DNA of 64,000 nt, taken from contig CM074857.1 of assembly GCA_037501455.1 (NCBI GenBank), positions 110,331,501-110,395,500 on the forward strand, in the 5' to 3' direction. Source of the DNA: Lantana camara. Taxonomy: Eukaryota; Streptophyta; Magnoliopsida; Lamiales; Verbenaceae. Numbering within the stretch: position 1 is the first letter of the stretch; each line of letters opens with the position of its first letter. A program made the translations under genes and the position numbers. This document shows positions 33,837 to 45,317 of this stretch, one piece after another. The notes under the pieces were generated by a model that worked only from the letters and a program-made list of their open reading frames with translations, was not told the DNA's origin and searched no databases.

Positions 33837-36800
33837 GAATCCATCCTCGGATTCACAGCAGGCTTAAAAACAATCAAGGAGAGATTCCCTGTCTCTCACA
33901 AACAACAAGGAGAGAGCCCCGTCTCTCGAGCATCAATGAGAGAACCCCGTCTCTCCAACAACAATGAGAGAACCCCGTCTCTCGCAAGCGAAGAGAGCAC
34001 CCCGTCTCTCGAACAAAAATAAAGCAAGGAAGTCTCCAATACTCCCAAGCAACACACGCAAAAACCAAAATTAAAATCACGTAAGACGTCCACGTTGATT
34101 ATCAATTACTCCAAGTAATTTAACACGATAAGGAGTCAAAGCACCTAGCATAAAAAAATATGTAAGTTAAATTTGCATGGATGAATGTATCATGGATGCT
34201 ATAAATACCGTTCACCGTAGTTGCGAAATTTAGAATTGTGCGTTGTCGTTGTCCAGTGTATGATCTGTCCTGAAGATAAGCTCAGTGGTCAGCTTATCTT
34301 GAACCTCTTCAGGGTTCCCTGGTGAAGCGATTGATGAATCCTTTAAGGATTATATTTTTAGATCCTTTCTGACTTGTACTGCTACTCAACTTCTTCAATC
34401 CTTCCTCAACCTCTATTATTTTCTTTCAGCCGGACTAACTCTTCCAAGTAATCTAATTGACATTCACTTTTGTGTTTAGAATATTGGTTCCGATGTCCAG
34501 TCCATATCTTCCATCCTTACCCATATCGGTGCTTAACATATCCCCGAGGATAACCACTCTGGGCAACCTTGATGATTCAATCCCGACCTTACGATGTTTA
34601 TTCTTATGGTCTCTCTCAACACAAAACTTTTCCCACCTTCCGTTCCTAATGTCCGTTCATTCCCTTTGACCCCCTCAATGTTATATTCGATAACTGGTCC
34701 CATATTTCTTTAATCGAAGACAGAAGGTTCTTGATGATTCTTGAAGTTTGAGGTCAATCCTCCAATTATCATCCTTTTCTATTTGGTCCCTACTTAAGTT
34801 TCCTTCTGGATTACCGTTAATATAACTAATAACTCGATAATATTGTCTTGGACCCCTTTGTACCTCATTGAATTAATCTTGATCGACACCATCCCCTTAT
34901 ATGATAGCTTGATTCGATTTTCCCTTGTTAATTCTACCTTAGGAGGTCACAGAAACTCCCTTATAATTTCATCACTCCCAAATAGGAATTCCAGACATAG
35001 AAATGTTCAATGAACCATTTCCTTTATATCTCGAAAAATCTTCACCCGAATTTAGCATCGTAGCTTCTCTCTTAACAACTTAACCATTACAGCCGTCTTA
35101 TTCATTTCCAATGGCCACCATTAGGACTTCCAGATTTTCCTTAATTTGCATCCCCATTGTTGCTATTAACATATTCATTCGAGCACCACTTCCATCCTCC
35201 AATTTATCTCTCAGTCGTACTCTTCCCCTTAAAATTTTTGCTCTTTCATGTCGAACTCCCTCAATCCTTCTTCTCTATTCTTATTCGATCCGAACACCCC
35301 GAAGCCAAATCTAATCTCACTTTCCTTCGGAGTTCCTTTCCACCGACCTATCGCTTACTTGAAGTTCTTTATTTTCCGAAGTCATCTTCCTTATCAAGTG
35401 CCATCTTGTTGTTGCTTTTCCTCACCATCCAGATGTGATCAGTCGAAAAGATACTTGATGAGTGAGGTGAAAGAACTTCCTACCAAGTAAACACTAAAAT
35501 GCATGTCGGGTAAAGATGTCAATGCATGTGTCACGTTTACCTCAAGCACTTATGCGCACATTAGAGTAACGAAATCAAATAGAACTGCACACACGAACAT
35601 AAGTAAAGAAGAATAAATAATTGATGCTAAGTATGATGCACGTGCTATGAATGTTTTGGAACCTGTCACCAATGTGGTAAGTTGCTAGTTCGGTAGCTTT
35701 TCCTCATTCCTCCAATCCCGAGGTTACTTTGACTTGGTGATTACTCCTTGTCCTTCCCACGGTCTTCGGGATTTCCAGGAATCGTTGGAAATCAACTTAT
35801 ATCTTCCACTGTCTGAGGTTGCAATTTCTTGATCCCCAATTCTTCCACGTCCAAGGAGTTAGCATTCAAACTTCTCCTCGAAATTCGACCTCTACTTCCA
35901 GTCGTCACCTCGATCAAGAATCCCGTGTATGTCCTTCATGAGTTTAATTCACCTCCAATTGCTGATACTTGAGCGCATGATTTCCTTGCAAAGAGTCTTC
36001 GCCTTTCTTTACCGTTCCCATTTATTGCTCCATATCTTCCAATTCAACTTCACAACATGACAATTCAGCTTGGATTTGGAAAACGAACTCAAATCTCGTT
36101 CTCAAAATCGCTACCTTTCCTAAATTAGTATCATCCAGTTACTTACCTTTCTCTACTCCCTTCCAGACTCGTTTCCCATCTTAATCAAAGTCCAAAGCAC
36201 CCAAATCCAACTCTTCCCGGCCTTAACTTCGACAAACTCGATTTCAAATCACTAAGCTTAATCAGAAATCCTTCCTTGTCAACCCTTGGTTCATAATTTC
36301 TACCGAACCCATCTTACCTCAACTCCTCTCAAATATTGATACCCCTTCTATGATCCGAATCCGAGACCAAAATACCTTCAAGGTTTTGTTCACTTCATTC
36401 CTTAGGTTGAAGATCCCGTTAAATCCAATTAAAGGCACCTGATGTGGCAGGGCCGTATATGTCGATCTTCTAAGTCCTAACCATCTCCCAATCAGTCCTT
36501 ATTTCACCAAGCGTCCTTCCACCACCACCTCTCTAGATTCGATCTTCCCATTTCGGATCCTAATCCTTGAACTCTAGCTCCATTTAGAAAGCATCACATC
36601 TCGAATTGTCTACATTCTTCCTGGGTGTATCCTTCCTATCTTCCATGCCTCAGAAAAAGCTTGCAATCGACCGTCTTTGTCGTAGAATCTGGCCGTAGTT
36701 TGAGATTATCTTCATACCCTATAAATCACAACTTACTTCGACAGTATATGCATGCGATTAGTGCATGCTCATGGAACATATTCTACACTAAAGACAAGTA

Positions 36801-36956
36801 TCCATATAATAATGCAGTAAATAGTTCAACAAAAGTCAAAAGGAAAGCTAAATTTCATGTTCAGGGTCGATGCAATGAACACATTGTCATATAGTTCCTA
36901 AGCCGAATGACCTAGACTGACCCACATGACACGTGAACCCGAGTTTTGCAACCCAA
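33837..36956 (-). other. Non-coding internal domain of the LARD
   Basis: I checked both strands for gag, protease, RT, RNase H and integrase motifs and found none. The only ORFs are below 95 codons, lie mostly on the wrong strand and are Ser/Leu/Phe-rich products of a pyrimidine-rich plus strand. The PPT-side end has a GAGAG-type repeat (33870-34010). Confidence 0.75.
33870..34010. repeat. Tandem GAGAG..CCCCGTCTCTC repeats beside the LARD PPT
   Basis: About six units of 25-35 bp, each with GAGAGA(A)CCCCGTCTCTC, itself an inverted repeat (GAGAG / CTCTC). The array lies 35 bp inside the polypurine tract. Confidence 0.8.
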
Positions 36957-36969
36957 GGCTCTGATACCA
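36957..36969 (-). other. Primer-binding site of the LARD
   Basis: The minus strand reads TGGTATCAGAGCC, eight bases inside the right LTR edge. It is a perfect initiator-tRNA-Met complement, which fits an element that was still replication-competent in trans. Confidence 0.85.
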
Positions 36970-36977
36970 CTTAAGGA

Positions 36978-38202
36978 TGTAGCACCCGGGATGATAGGCA
37001 CCACATCCCCCGCACTATGGCTCAACACGAGTAACGAAATGGGGAGTCCGCACCCGTATCAAACCATAGCGAACGGGAGACAAATAAAATAACCCCCCCT
37101 AAGCTAGGCGGAACTTAGACCCTGCAATTTAAAACCAATCAACAAGACATAATGTAACGGAGAACTAGATCCAAACATATGCAAGGGCCACAGGCCTGTA
37201 GAAATTAAACACACAAACCGCAAGCAGTCTTGGGCTCCTCAGGCCTCTTTTAATTCATAACCAAATCCGATAAAGCAATTCAATAAAGAATACATAAGAT
37301 TCAAGTTCAATATTGCGGAATTGGATCATACATAACTTATATACATCTGCGAGTGTAAAGACTCTTCTAACTTAACTTGGCCAACTCAAAGACTCAACAC
37401 ACTCCGCCTAGCTCGAGACTCCAAAGCCAAACCTACGCACTGAAAGGTTGGGGAGGGAGAGGGTTAGTCTCTAGAAGACTGAGTGAGCAGGAGCGATATA
37501 CGTATACATATAAACATGCACATTCAAGTCGTAAATCCCGAGCAAGGTTTTGTTTGAAATTAGTTCCCAAAAGGGCAAGAGAATAACCAAGCAATACTCG
37601 GATTTTACGACTAAACATATTAATTCATTATGTTCATAATTCATACATAAACATAAAGCTCGGCGAGTGAGCGTGCATCATCTCCAACCAACTCCGACTG
37701 TGTACGACACATATCATTAATACTTTAGATAGGTGATCATACAATATATCATAATACACGCGGATCATATATCACATCATAAACATATTCGTTTGGGCAA
37801 TCCGTGTCCCGGCCTTCCCGCACGGTGCATATCAATCATAACATAACCATTTTCATAAAACAAGTTCCAACCTTCTTCCTCCGGGTGGTGGACGGGTTTG
37901 CAAGGCCCGACCACCTAAACATATCATTGTGGCTATGAGGTTCATGAGGCCTCAAAGCCCGGTTAGCGTTTCCTCATCAAAACCTCCTTGACAAGGTCCG
38001 TTTCGCCGTTAACATAATGGAATCAGCACATGGGATCATCGTCGGCCCCTGCCTCCCCGGATAGCCACATGTATTAGTTCCTGGGCCCATGAACATAACA
38101 TACATGTATAATCTCGCCAAAACATATCAGTTCATGTGAAACATATCATATTCCATAATTCATTTGAGAAGGGTTTACTCGATCAATATTTACTCGATAC
38201 AT
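36978..38202 (-). repeat. LARD right (5') LTR, first part
   Basis: It starts TGTAGCACCCGGGATG and follows 29826-31040 closely. It is cut by copia-3 after TACAT (38198-38202). Confidence 0.9.
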
Positions 38203-39320
38203 TGTTGGGAATGGTGCCCTGAAAATTCAATTTGCTGAATTAATTAAACTGAATTTACAGCAAGTTATGAGTATTTCACATATTAATAATTAATGACGTG
38301 TGGTGGTATTCTCATATGAAATGTGTTTCATAGGAAAAGACTTTGAATACCGAAATCACGTGTCATTAAAGTTCTAGTTGGTAAGATAAGAATATGTTCT
38401 TATCAAGACTATAACGTGGTTATATAAGATGATTAGTCTTTCGTCATAGGGAATGGTGATTCCAATTATAACACGTTGATGATTTTCAATAGGATTGGAA
38501 ACATCGAACTGGACCACTGAGATTATTCATTTTATACTGCTATCTAAAATGAATAAAATCTCAGGAAGCATTGTACTCTTAATCCTGAAAATATTTCGGC
38601 TTTAGGCATGTAGTGTTAGTCACTGTAACATACTTGAAGTGAGGTCTCGGTAACGGGTGGCCAAAATACTTTGTATGATTCGGTGACAACATGAAATGTG
38701 CTAAAGAGTTATATTGATCGAGGAATCTGTGGCCTTGCTGGAAGGTAAGAGATATCTTTGAAATAGATTTACAAAAGTTCGAATTAAGACTTTGGCCAAA
38801 GCACTTCGCGTGATAACGTCACCGAAGTTGTATGTTGAATGTGTTTCACATACAGAGAATTTGAACTTAAGGCAAATCAATAAATTTCAAATTGGAGATG
38901 AAAAATAAATGATAGTAGTTGTAATTTATTTTTCATGGATATCTACACGGAGGAGTAAAATGCGAAATTATTCTAGATCGAGAAATTCGTGAATAATTTA
39001 ATTAATTTTAGAGTGCAACAATATTTATTTAGTGGAATTAAATATTGTTAAACGGTAATTAATTATTGTCATGAGATGATAACATATTAATCCGTTTGGA
39101 GCTAAAATTAATTAGTCCTGCAGGTCCCCCTGCAAGCCCCAAATTGAAAAACCCAAAGAGAAAATATTAAAAGGAGAAAGAGAAATGAAATTTTCAAAGT
39201 GTTTGAAAATAGCCAAGGGATTTATTTTAAGAAAATAAATCAAGTTCCAAAGAGTTGGAAATGCCCGGAATTTTATTTTGGAGAAAATAAAATTTTAAAT
39301 TTTTTTCTTTAAAAAAAAAA

Positions 39321-39445
39321 GTGACGTGGCATTTTGCTGGCGTGGCGCTGACGTGGCACACCACGTCAGCAGGTCGGGCCCATGTGGCGCTGACGTAGCA
39401 GCCGCGTGGCGGACCACGTGTACGACTGAGATCGAGCCGCGTCAG
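39321..39445. promoter_or_regulatory. Dense TGACGTGGC/CCACGTCA cluster in copia-3 U3
   Basis: Within 125 bp there are TGACGTGGC, CTGACGTGGC, CCACGTCAGC, CTGACGTAGC and CCACGTGT. These ACGT-core sequences are known targets of plant bZIP factors (ABRE, G/C-hybrid box). The same cluster is in the right LTR at 46450-46575. Function is inferred. Confidence 0.6.
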
Positions 39446-39802
39446 CGTCAATGGTTGGCTCAGATTGAACGGGTCAGTCAACGGGTTCGGACCGGGTCAA
39501 ACGGGCAGGGTCGGCTCAAGTTTGGATAGGGTCAAGCCGGGTCCGGTCCGGGTCGGACCAGACCCGGACACGTGTCGCCACCTGGTGAGGCTGCGTGTGT
39601 CAACACGCGCCAACCACCTGGCAGCCTTCCGGCGGCGCGTGGCGGCACATGGTTGGTGGCGCTGGATTCACGGCTGAGAGAGCTACCACGTGGTGTATTG
39701 GGATTGGTCGGCCGGTATGCGGTTTGTACACGGTTGTGCAAAATGACATAAATGCCCCTCATTTTATGTTTAAAATGACCAAAATACCCCTGTAAATTTG
39801 GC

Positions 39803-39810
39803 TATAAATA
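39803..39810 (+). promoter_or_regulatory. TATA box of the copia-3 5' LTR
   Basis: TATAAATA lies downstream of the ACGT cluster. The same box is at 46952-46959 in the 3' LTR. Confidence 0.7.
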
Positions 39811-40411
39811 GCTGATCCCATAGCTCATTTCTCATTCAAAATTTTTCTCAGCCTTTTCGGTTGAAGGAGAGCTTTCTTCTCTCCATTTAATTAATCCTTG
39901 ATTAAAGGATTAATTAATATATAATTAGGTGGTTATATAATTAATATATAATCCACTTAATTATTAGAAAATTAGGGAATTTTCTAGTTTAGAAAAATGA
40001 GTTTTTCTATAAAATATTTTCTCGAGTATTTAGGGAAATACTCGCGGAGCCCACACTCCGAGGGTCGAGTCGGGGATATTGCGGGGAAGCTCTGCCGGTC
40101 TCACGAAAGGGAAATAAGCTGGAAAAATGCCGTTAAATAGCCATGTTTGCAGTACGGTAATAGTTTTCAGTTATTTTATTTTAAGCACGATAAATTATGT
40201 GCTCTTAAGTGTTAATTGCATGTTAGATATTTATCTGCTTAAGTGATTTAAAATTTATTATCAATTGCATGTATATACTTGAGTAGATCCGGCTAGTCTT
40301 CCGCTTTTGTATTAAAATGTTTTAGAAATATTTTAATACTTGTGTTATAAAAAAAAAAATTTTAAAATGTGATCCCGAACTACTACTGTTCTGGGCCCGA
40401 ATCCCAGCAAC

Positions 40412-40423
40412 TGGTATCAGAGC
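40412..40423 (+). other. Primer-binding site of copia-3
   Basis: TGGTATCAGAGC, two bases after the LTR. It is intact, unlike the coding region. Confidence 0.9.
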
Positions 40424-42000
40424 CGTGCTCTAGATATATACATGCATTGATATGATGCATGTGATGCATAATTTTAAATCTGATATTGTGCACGTAAATT
40501 CTGTCAAAGGAGGCTGGTTTTTAAGTGGGACCGTTGTGACCCCTCCAGTGTTTCCTGAGAATTTACGTGGAATGGTAATTTTCTGGGAATCGATTTCAAT
40601 AATCTTCCTGGTTAATTACCGAATCAGTAAACATGATTTAAATTATGAGATAATTTATTTATAACATGTTTACTTTATGCCATTCATTTTAAGCATGATA
40701 ATTATGTGATAATTATAACAACAAGCTTAATTGATTTAATTTATAGCATATTTATTTTGTGTCATTTAAAATTTTAAGCATGATAATTATGTGATAATTA
40801 TATGAAAGCATGCTTAATTATTTTATTTTATGGCATGATCATGCTAATATGAGATATTATGATATTTACAATTATGCATATTTTATTTAATGTGATTAAA
40901 TAGTAATGTTTAATAGAAATTAGACGCGATGCATAATTGAACTAATATTTTTCGGCCTAATTAATAAATAGTTATTAAATTGCCTTAAAATATTATTATT
41001 AGGATTTTAAATATGATTTAGTAATCCTAGTGGGAGGGTATTAATTAGATTAATTACTTCCAACAATAAGACGCCAAAAGTGATTATTAAATAATCAACA
41101 GATAATCCACACCTTTTAAAAATTCAAGTGGGAGCGAGATGAAAAGAGTTGGATTCTCACGGCCTCCATTACCCGTCTATAGTATAGTGGATGTATACTA
41201 CTCCCTTCGGCGGGTATATATTCGCGGTATACAAGATTAGACTTCTACGGATAGAATGAAATACGGGGAAGTCAGCTCGACCACGCCTCCATGGAGTGTC
41301 TTGACCTACTCGTACGGACTTCTAGGTAATGGTACACACTTGACTAAGTAATGTATTAACCTCCCTTCGGAGCTATGTTACATTTACTTAGAGGCCAAGG
41401 GTTGACGTGGTGGATTGACATTGTTTGGTAAGAGTTACCTAGATGACATGTTAATTAAGAATAGTTCTTGCTTTTCTAAGCGGTTTTCGACCTCGCCTCC
41501 GGGGAGTCAACTGCAGTTAGTTAAGTCACCATTGCGTAAACCAAAATGCTTACGTGGATTTCATTTATTGGTTGGACGCAGAAGAAAGTGAAATACATAA
41601 TCATAACTTGCATTTATTTATTTATTTCAGTTTTTACGATCTCTCTTAGCCCACTCCAAACTGTATGTCTATTAGGAAATAGGCTAGTAAGGGTTCAACT
41701 ATGCTGACTAATTAATAAATCTTGACATCGTGTTGAGACACGAAAGTTTACGTACTCACTGAACCTTATCCGAAAATTTCAAAAACTACAACCAGTCAGG
41801 ATTAGAAAGACGTTTATCCCAAATGGATTAAGTGTGATGATCTGGCTAGTCTTATATCCTGACATCTGTTCTAAAATGTTCTTGAGCATCAGACGCATGA
41901 GATGTCCAATGATAAGAACATGTGTTGAAGACAGAGTCGTACGAAGGTACGAGCCATGAAAACGGTTGTCAGTTAAAGATGTTTGAAGGATCACTATTTT
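40424..42000 (+). other. Copia-3 leader and unreadable gag region
   Basis: AT-rich sequence with repeated AAGCATGATAATTATGTG-like stretches near 40690-40820. No ORF resembles gag. Gag may begin around 41800, but no start can be chosen. Confidence 0.5.
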
Positions 42001-45000
42001 AGAATCATATTATGAATATGATAGCTAATCTGAACGAGATTGAAAGCCTCTGTGCTTAAAGAGACAATCTTAATAGATAGGATACGATCCTATGCTCTCT
42101 GCCTAAGTCATTTGAACGTTCAAGATTATTTTAAATAAATTTTTTTTTAAAACCAATGAACGACCTCAATATGGCAGAAAGGGTGATATAGACTAAGGGA
42201 AAAAGTTCTCTTTAATCAGACATCAATATCCACGGGCTAGAAAGCCAGTAAGTGGAAGAAAGAAAAGGAAAAGTTCCCAATCGAAGGTTCAGAAATAGAA
42301 AGTCAAATCCGACAATGGAAAAGTGTTTCTATTTCGGTGGTAATGGGTATTGGAAAAGGAAATTATCCAAAATACTTAGTCTGTCTGTTTGTTACGCCGT
42401 TTAGATAAGATATGAAGATATTTTACTCGTTGAAAATATGTTTAGTTGGAAATTCACCGGACTCCTGGTATGTGAATTTGAGATCAACTAATCATATGTG
42501 CAAGTTATTGCAAAGATTCAAACCAACCAGAAAGGTTGAAAAACGGCTAACACATAACTACTGCTCGGGGATAATACAAGTGTAATTGTATTAGCAGTAA
42601 AGACTATAAAGTCGTATTTTGGCAAAAGGGTTTTAATATTATACGTGCCATATATACAGAAATTTAATTTCTGTAAGTTATTTGATAACTAATAGTTTAA
42701 TTGTTTGTTTTGAACAAAAGTTTACCACTAAGCAAAATAAAAGGTTTATTTGCTCTGGCATAATAAAAGATGGTCTTTTATACATCAATGAAAACCCTAA
42801 TTCAAGTTTAACATTAAGAAGCTTGACTTACTATCTAAGAAGAAAAACTTCTTCGTGGCACCTATCTATTGGTCAATTGAATCTGAATAGGATCCAAAGA
42901 CTGATTGTTGACTCCTATTGACTTGAAAATAGTATCAATCTGCGAATCCTATTTAGAAGGTTAAAATGACCAAGAAACCTTTTTTACACAAAAGGTATTT
43001 AAGCCATGAAGTTGCTTGTGTCAGTTCATACGGATATGTGATCCTATGATTATTCAAGCAAGAGGAAGTTTTGGATATTTCATCATTCGTTTGAACGATT
43101 ACTCTAGATACATATATGTTTATTTGATGAGACTTAAGTCTGTAATTGTTGAAAAGTTCAAAGAATATAAGACTGAAGTCAAAGAATCAAATTAGAAAAC
43201 ATATCAAGACACTTCGATTAGGTCGAAGTAGTGATACGTATCTAAGTTCAGAGTTAAACAGAATTTCTCAAATGAGATTGGATCTCAACTATATATATGA
43301 GATACGTCTTAGCAAAGATGTATTGCAGAAAGGAGAAATAGAACTCTGATAATGATGGTAAGATTCATGAAGAGTCATGCTACCCTATGAATTTCGTTTT
43401 GGGGTCTTGCACACAAAACGACAAACCTAGTTCTATCTAAGTCAGTTCCTAAAACACTGATGGATCTATAGCTAGGGTGAAAACCCCGTATCTTTTATCT
43501 TCGGATTTAAGGTAGCCTGGTCCACGAGTTAAGGATGGATCCTGACAAGTTAGAATAAAGAACAAAGGTTCACTTGTTCTAAGGTTATACTAGAAGAACA
43601 AGAGGTGGTATATTTTGTAATTTGAGAAATCACAAAAGATGTTTGTGAATATTTCAAAGATAATTACATAGATAACCGCAAAGGGTAAAAGCAAAGTAGT
43701 GTTAAAAGAAATAACAGTATTAGATACTGATTTCCATAAACCCGTGATAATTGAAAATGTATTGGATACATGTGATGTACCAAATACAACATGTGATGTA
43801 GAGACGTGTACATGAGAGCATAATTATAGTGGGAGGATTGTCAGGACACCTGACAAGATACCTAAGATTAACCCAAGAGGTTGAATCTAATGTATCTGAT
43901 CCTATCACGTGTAATGAAGTTGTAAAAGATATAGACGCTGACCGTTTGGTCAATATCCATGGAATCTAAGTTAGAATATCTGTATTCTAACAAAGTCTTG
44001 AACTTGTAGAGGCGCCTGAAGGCATTAAACCCTATTAGATACAATTGGGTTCTACAAAACGATAAAAGGATAAATGGACGAAAAAGTAGAGACTTTAGAG
44101 CAAACTTATGGCAAGGGATTTTACCCAGAAAGAAGAAATCATTTATGAGGTCTTCTCGCCTATAGAAATGCTTAAGTCCATTATCCTCTCCATTTTATCT
44201 CATCATCGATTATGAGATTAGATAAATGGATTTAAAGACTATGTTCTTGAGCGGGCAACTTCAAGAAAAAGAGATACATGGCATAACCTGAAGGCTTCAC
44301 AGCCAGAAATCAGGTACATATAATGCAAGCTTAATAGATCGATTTATGATCTTAAGCAAGCGTCTAGATTATGGAGCATCAGAATTATAAGGCAATTTAG
44401 ATTCTTTGGATTTGTATAATTGCCTGATGAACCATGAAGTGTACAAATGACATCATGATAGCGTTGTAACACTTTCACTTTGTACGTAATTAATATTCTG
44501 CTCATTGGGAATGATGCAAGAATTTTGTCAATGGTTAAGATTCGGACGTCAAATCATTTTGACAAGAAAAGACCTATGTGAGACCAATGTTATTCCAAGG
44601 ATCAGACTTTTGTTGTGATCATAGGAATAAGGAGATTGGTTTATCACAAGAAACATATATGGATAAGATGCTGGCAAGGTATAATATGACAAATTCCAAG
44701 GAAGGTTCATTACCTTTTAAATGTGGAATTTATCTATCTCGAGATCAGTGTCCTAAGACAACTGAAGAGATAGAAGACATGATTAGAGTTCCGCAGCGGA
44801 AGCTTTATGTATGTCATATTATGTACAGGGCCAGATGTCTATTATATAAATAGGTCTAAGTCAGCAGATATTAGTCAAACCCTAGAATTTGATACTGGGT
44901 AGTAGTAAAAGCATATATTGGAGTACTTGAGAAGGATTTGAGATTATATGCTTGTCTACCACAGTGGTGAGCTCATTTCAATAGAGTATAAAGATTCGGA

Positions 45001-45300
45001 TTTACAATCTGATTTGTATTCTAGATGTTTAACATTAGAATACGTGTATACTCTAGGAAGAGCAACCGTTAATTGGAGAATGTTAAGCAGACTTGTATTG
45101 CTTACACCGTCATGGAAGTCAAATACATGGTAGCTTGAGAAGCAACCAATTAGATGTATTGGATTCATGATTTTCTAATTGTTGGCTCAGAGAAACGTCT
45201 AATAGATTCCTTCACTAAAGTATTGGCGCGAAAGAGTGCAAAACGAGTTTTGACACTCATGTGGGAGGAATAAGACTTAGATGTATGGCCAAATTGAATT
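42001..45300 (+). pseudogene. Copia-3 gag-pol remnant, heavily degenerate
   Basis: Patches of copia protein can be read in changing frames. A zinc-knuckle relic at about 42324 has lost the second Cys and the His. A protease-like patch (SWYVNLRSTNHMC) lies near 42460. Integrase relics lie at 43025-43260 (YSRYIYVYLM; KHIKTLR). An RT relic at 44010-44300 includes the active-site tetrad at 44483-44494, which reads YVIN instead of YVDD. An RNase H relic lies at 44948-45133 (KDSDLQSDLYSR). Frames are broken many times, so no enzyme could be made. Confidence 0.8.
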
Positions 45301-45302
45301 TA

Positions 45303-45317
45303 GGGCAAGTGGGAGAT
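45303..45317 (+). other. Polypurine tract of copia-3
   Basis: GGGCAAGTGGGAGAT before TGTTGGGAATG. It is intact and matches that of copia-2. Confidence 0.85.

Larger units (their letters stand above)
38203..40409 (+). repeat. 5' LTR of copia-3
   Basis: It begins TGTTGGGAATGGTGCCCTGA and ends GAATCCCAGCA. It has a GC-rich U3 block with ACGT-core sites (39321-39700), a TATA box and a short A-run of 10 at 39311-39320. Confidence 0.92.

Noticed and set aside
33870..34010. CRISPR-like array
   Set aside because: Unit lengths vary, the spacers are themselves similar, and the setting is a plant retroelement.
33874..34105. Arg/Gly/Leu repeat ORFs on minus
   Set aside because: They translate the GAGAG tandem repeat next to the LARD polypurine tract.
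35111..35490. Ser/Leu/Phe-rich ORFs within the LARD interior
   Set aside because: They lie on the strand opposite to the element, overlap in several frames and follow from a pyrimidine-rich strand.
39227..39795. ORFs in the GC-rich U3 of the copia-3 LTR, repeated at 46410-46944
   Set aside because: Same sequence in both LTRs and open on both strands; this is a promoter region with ACGT sites.
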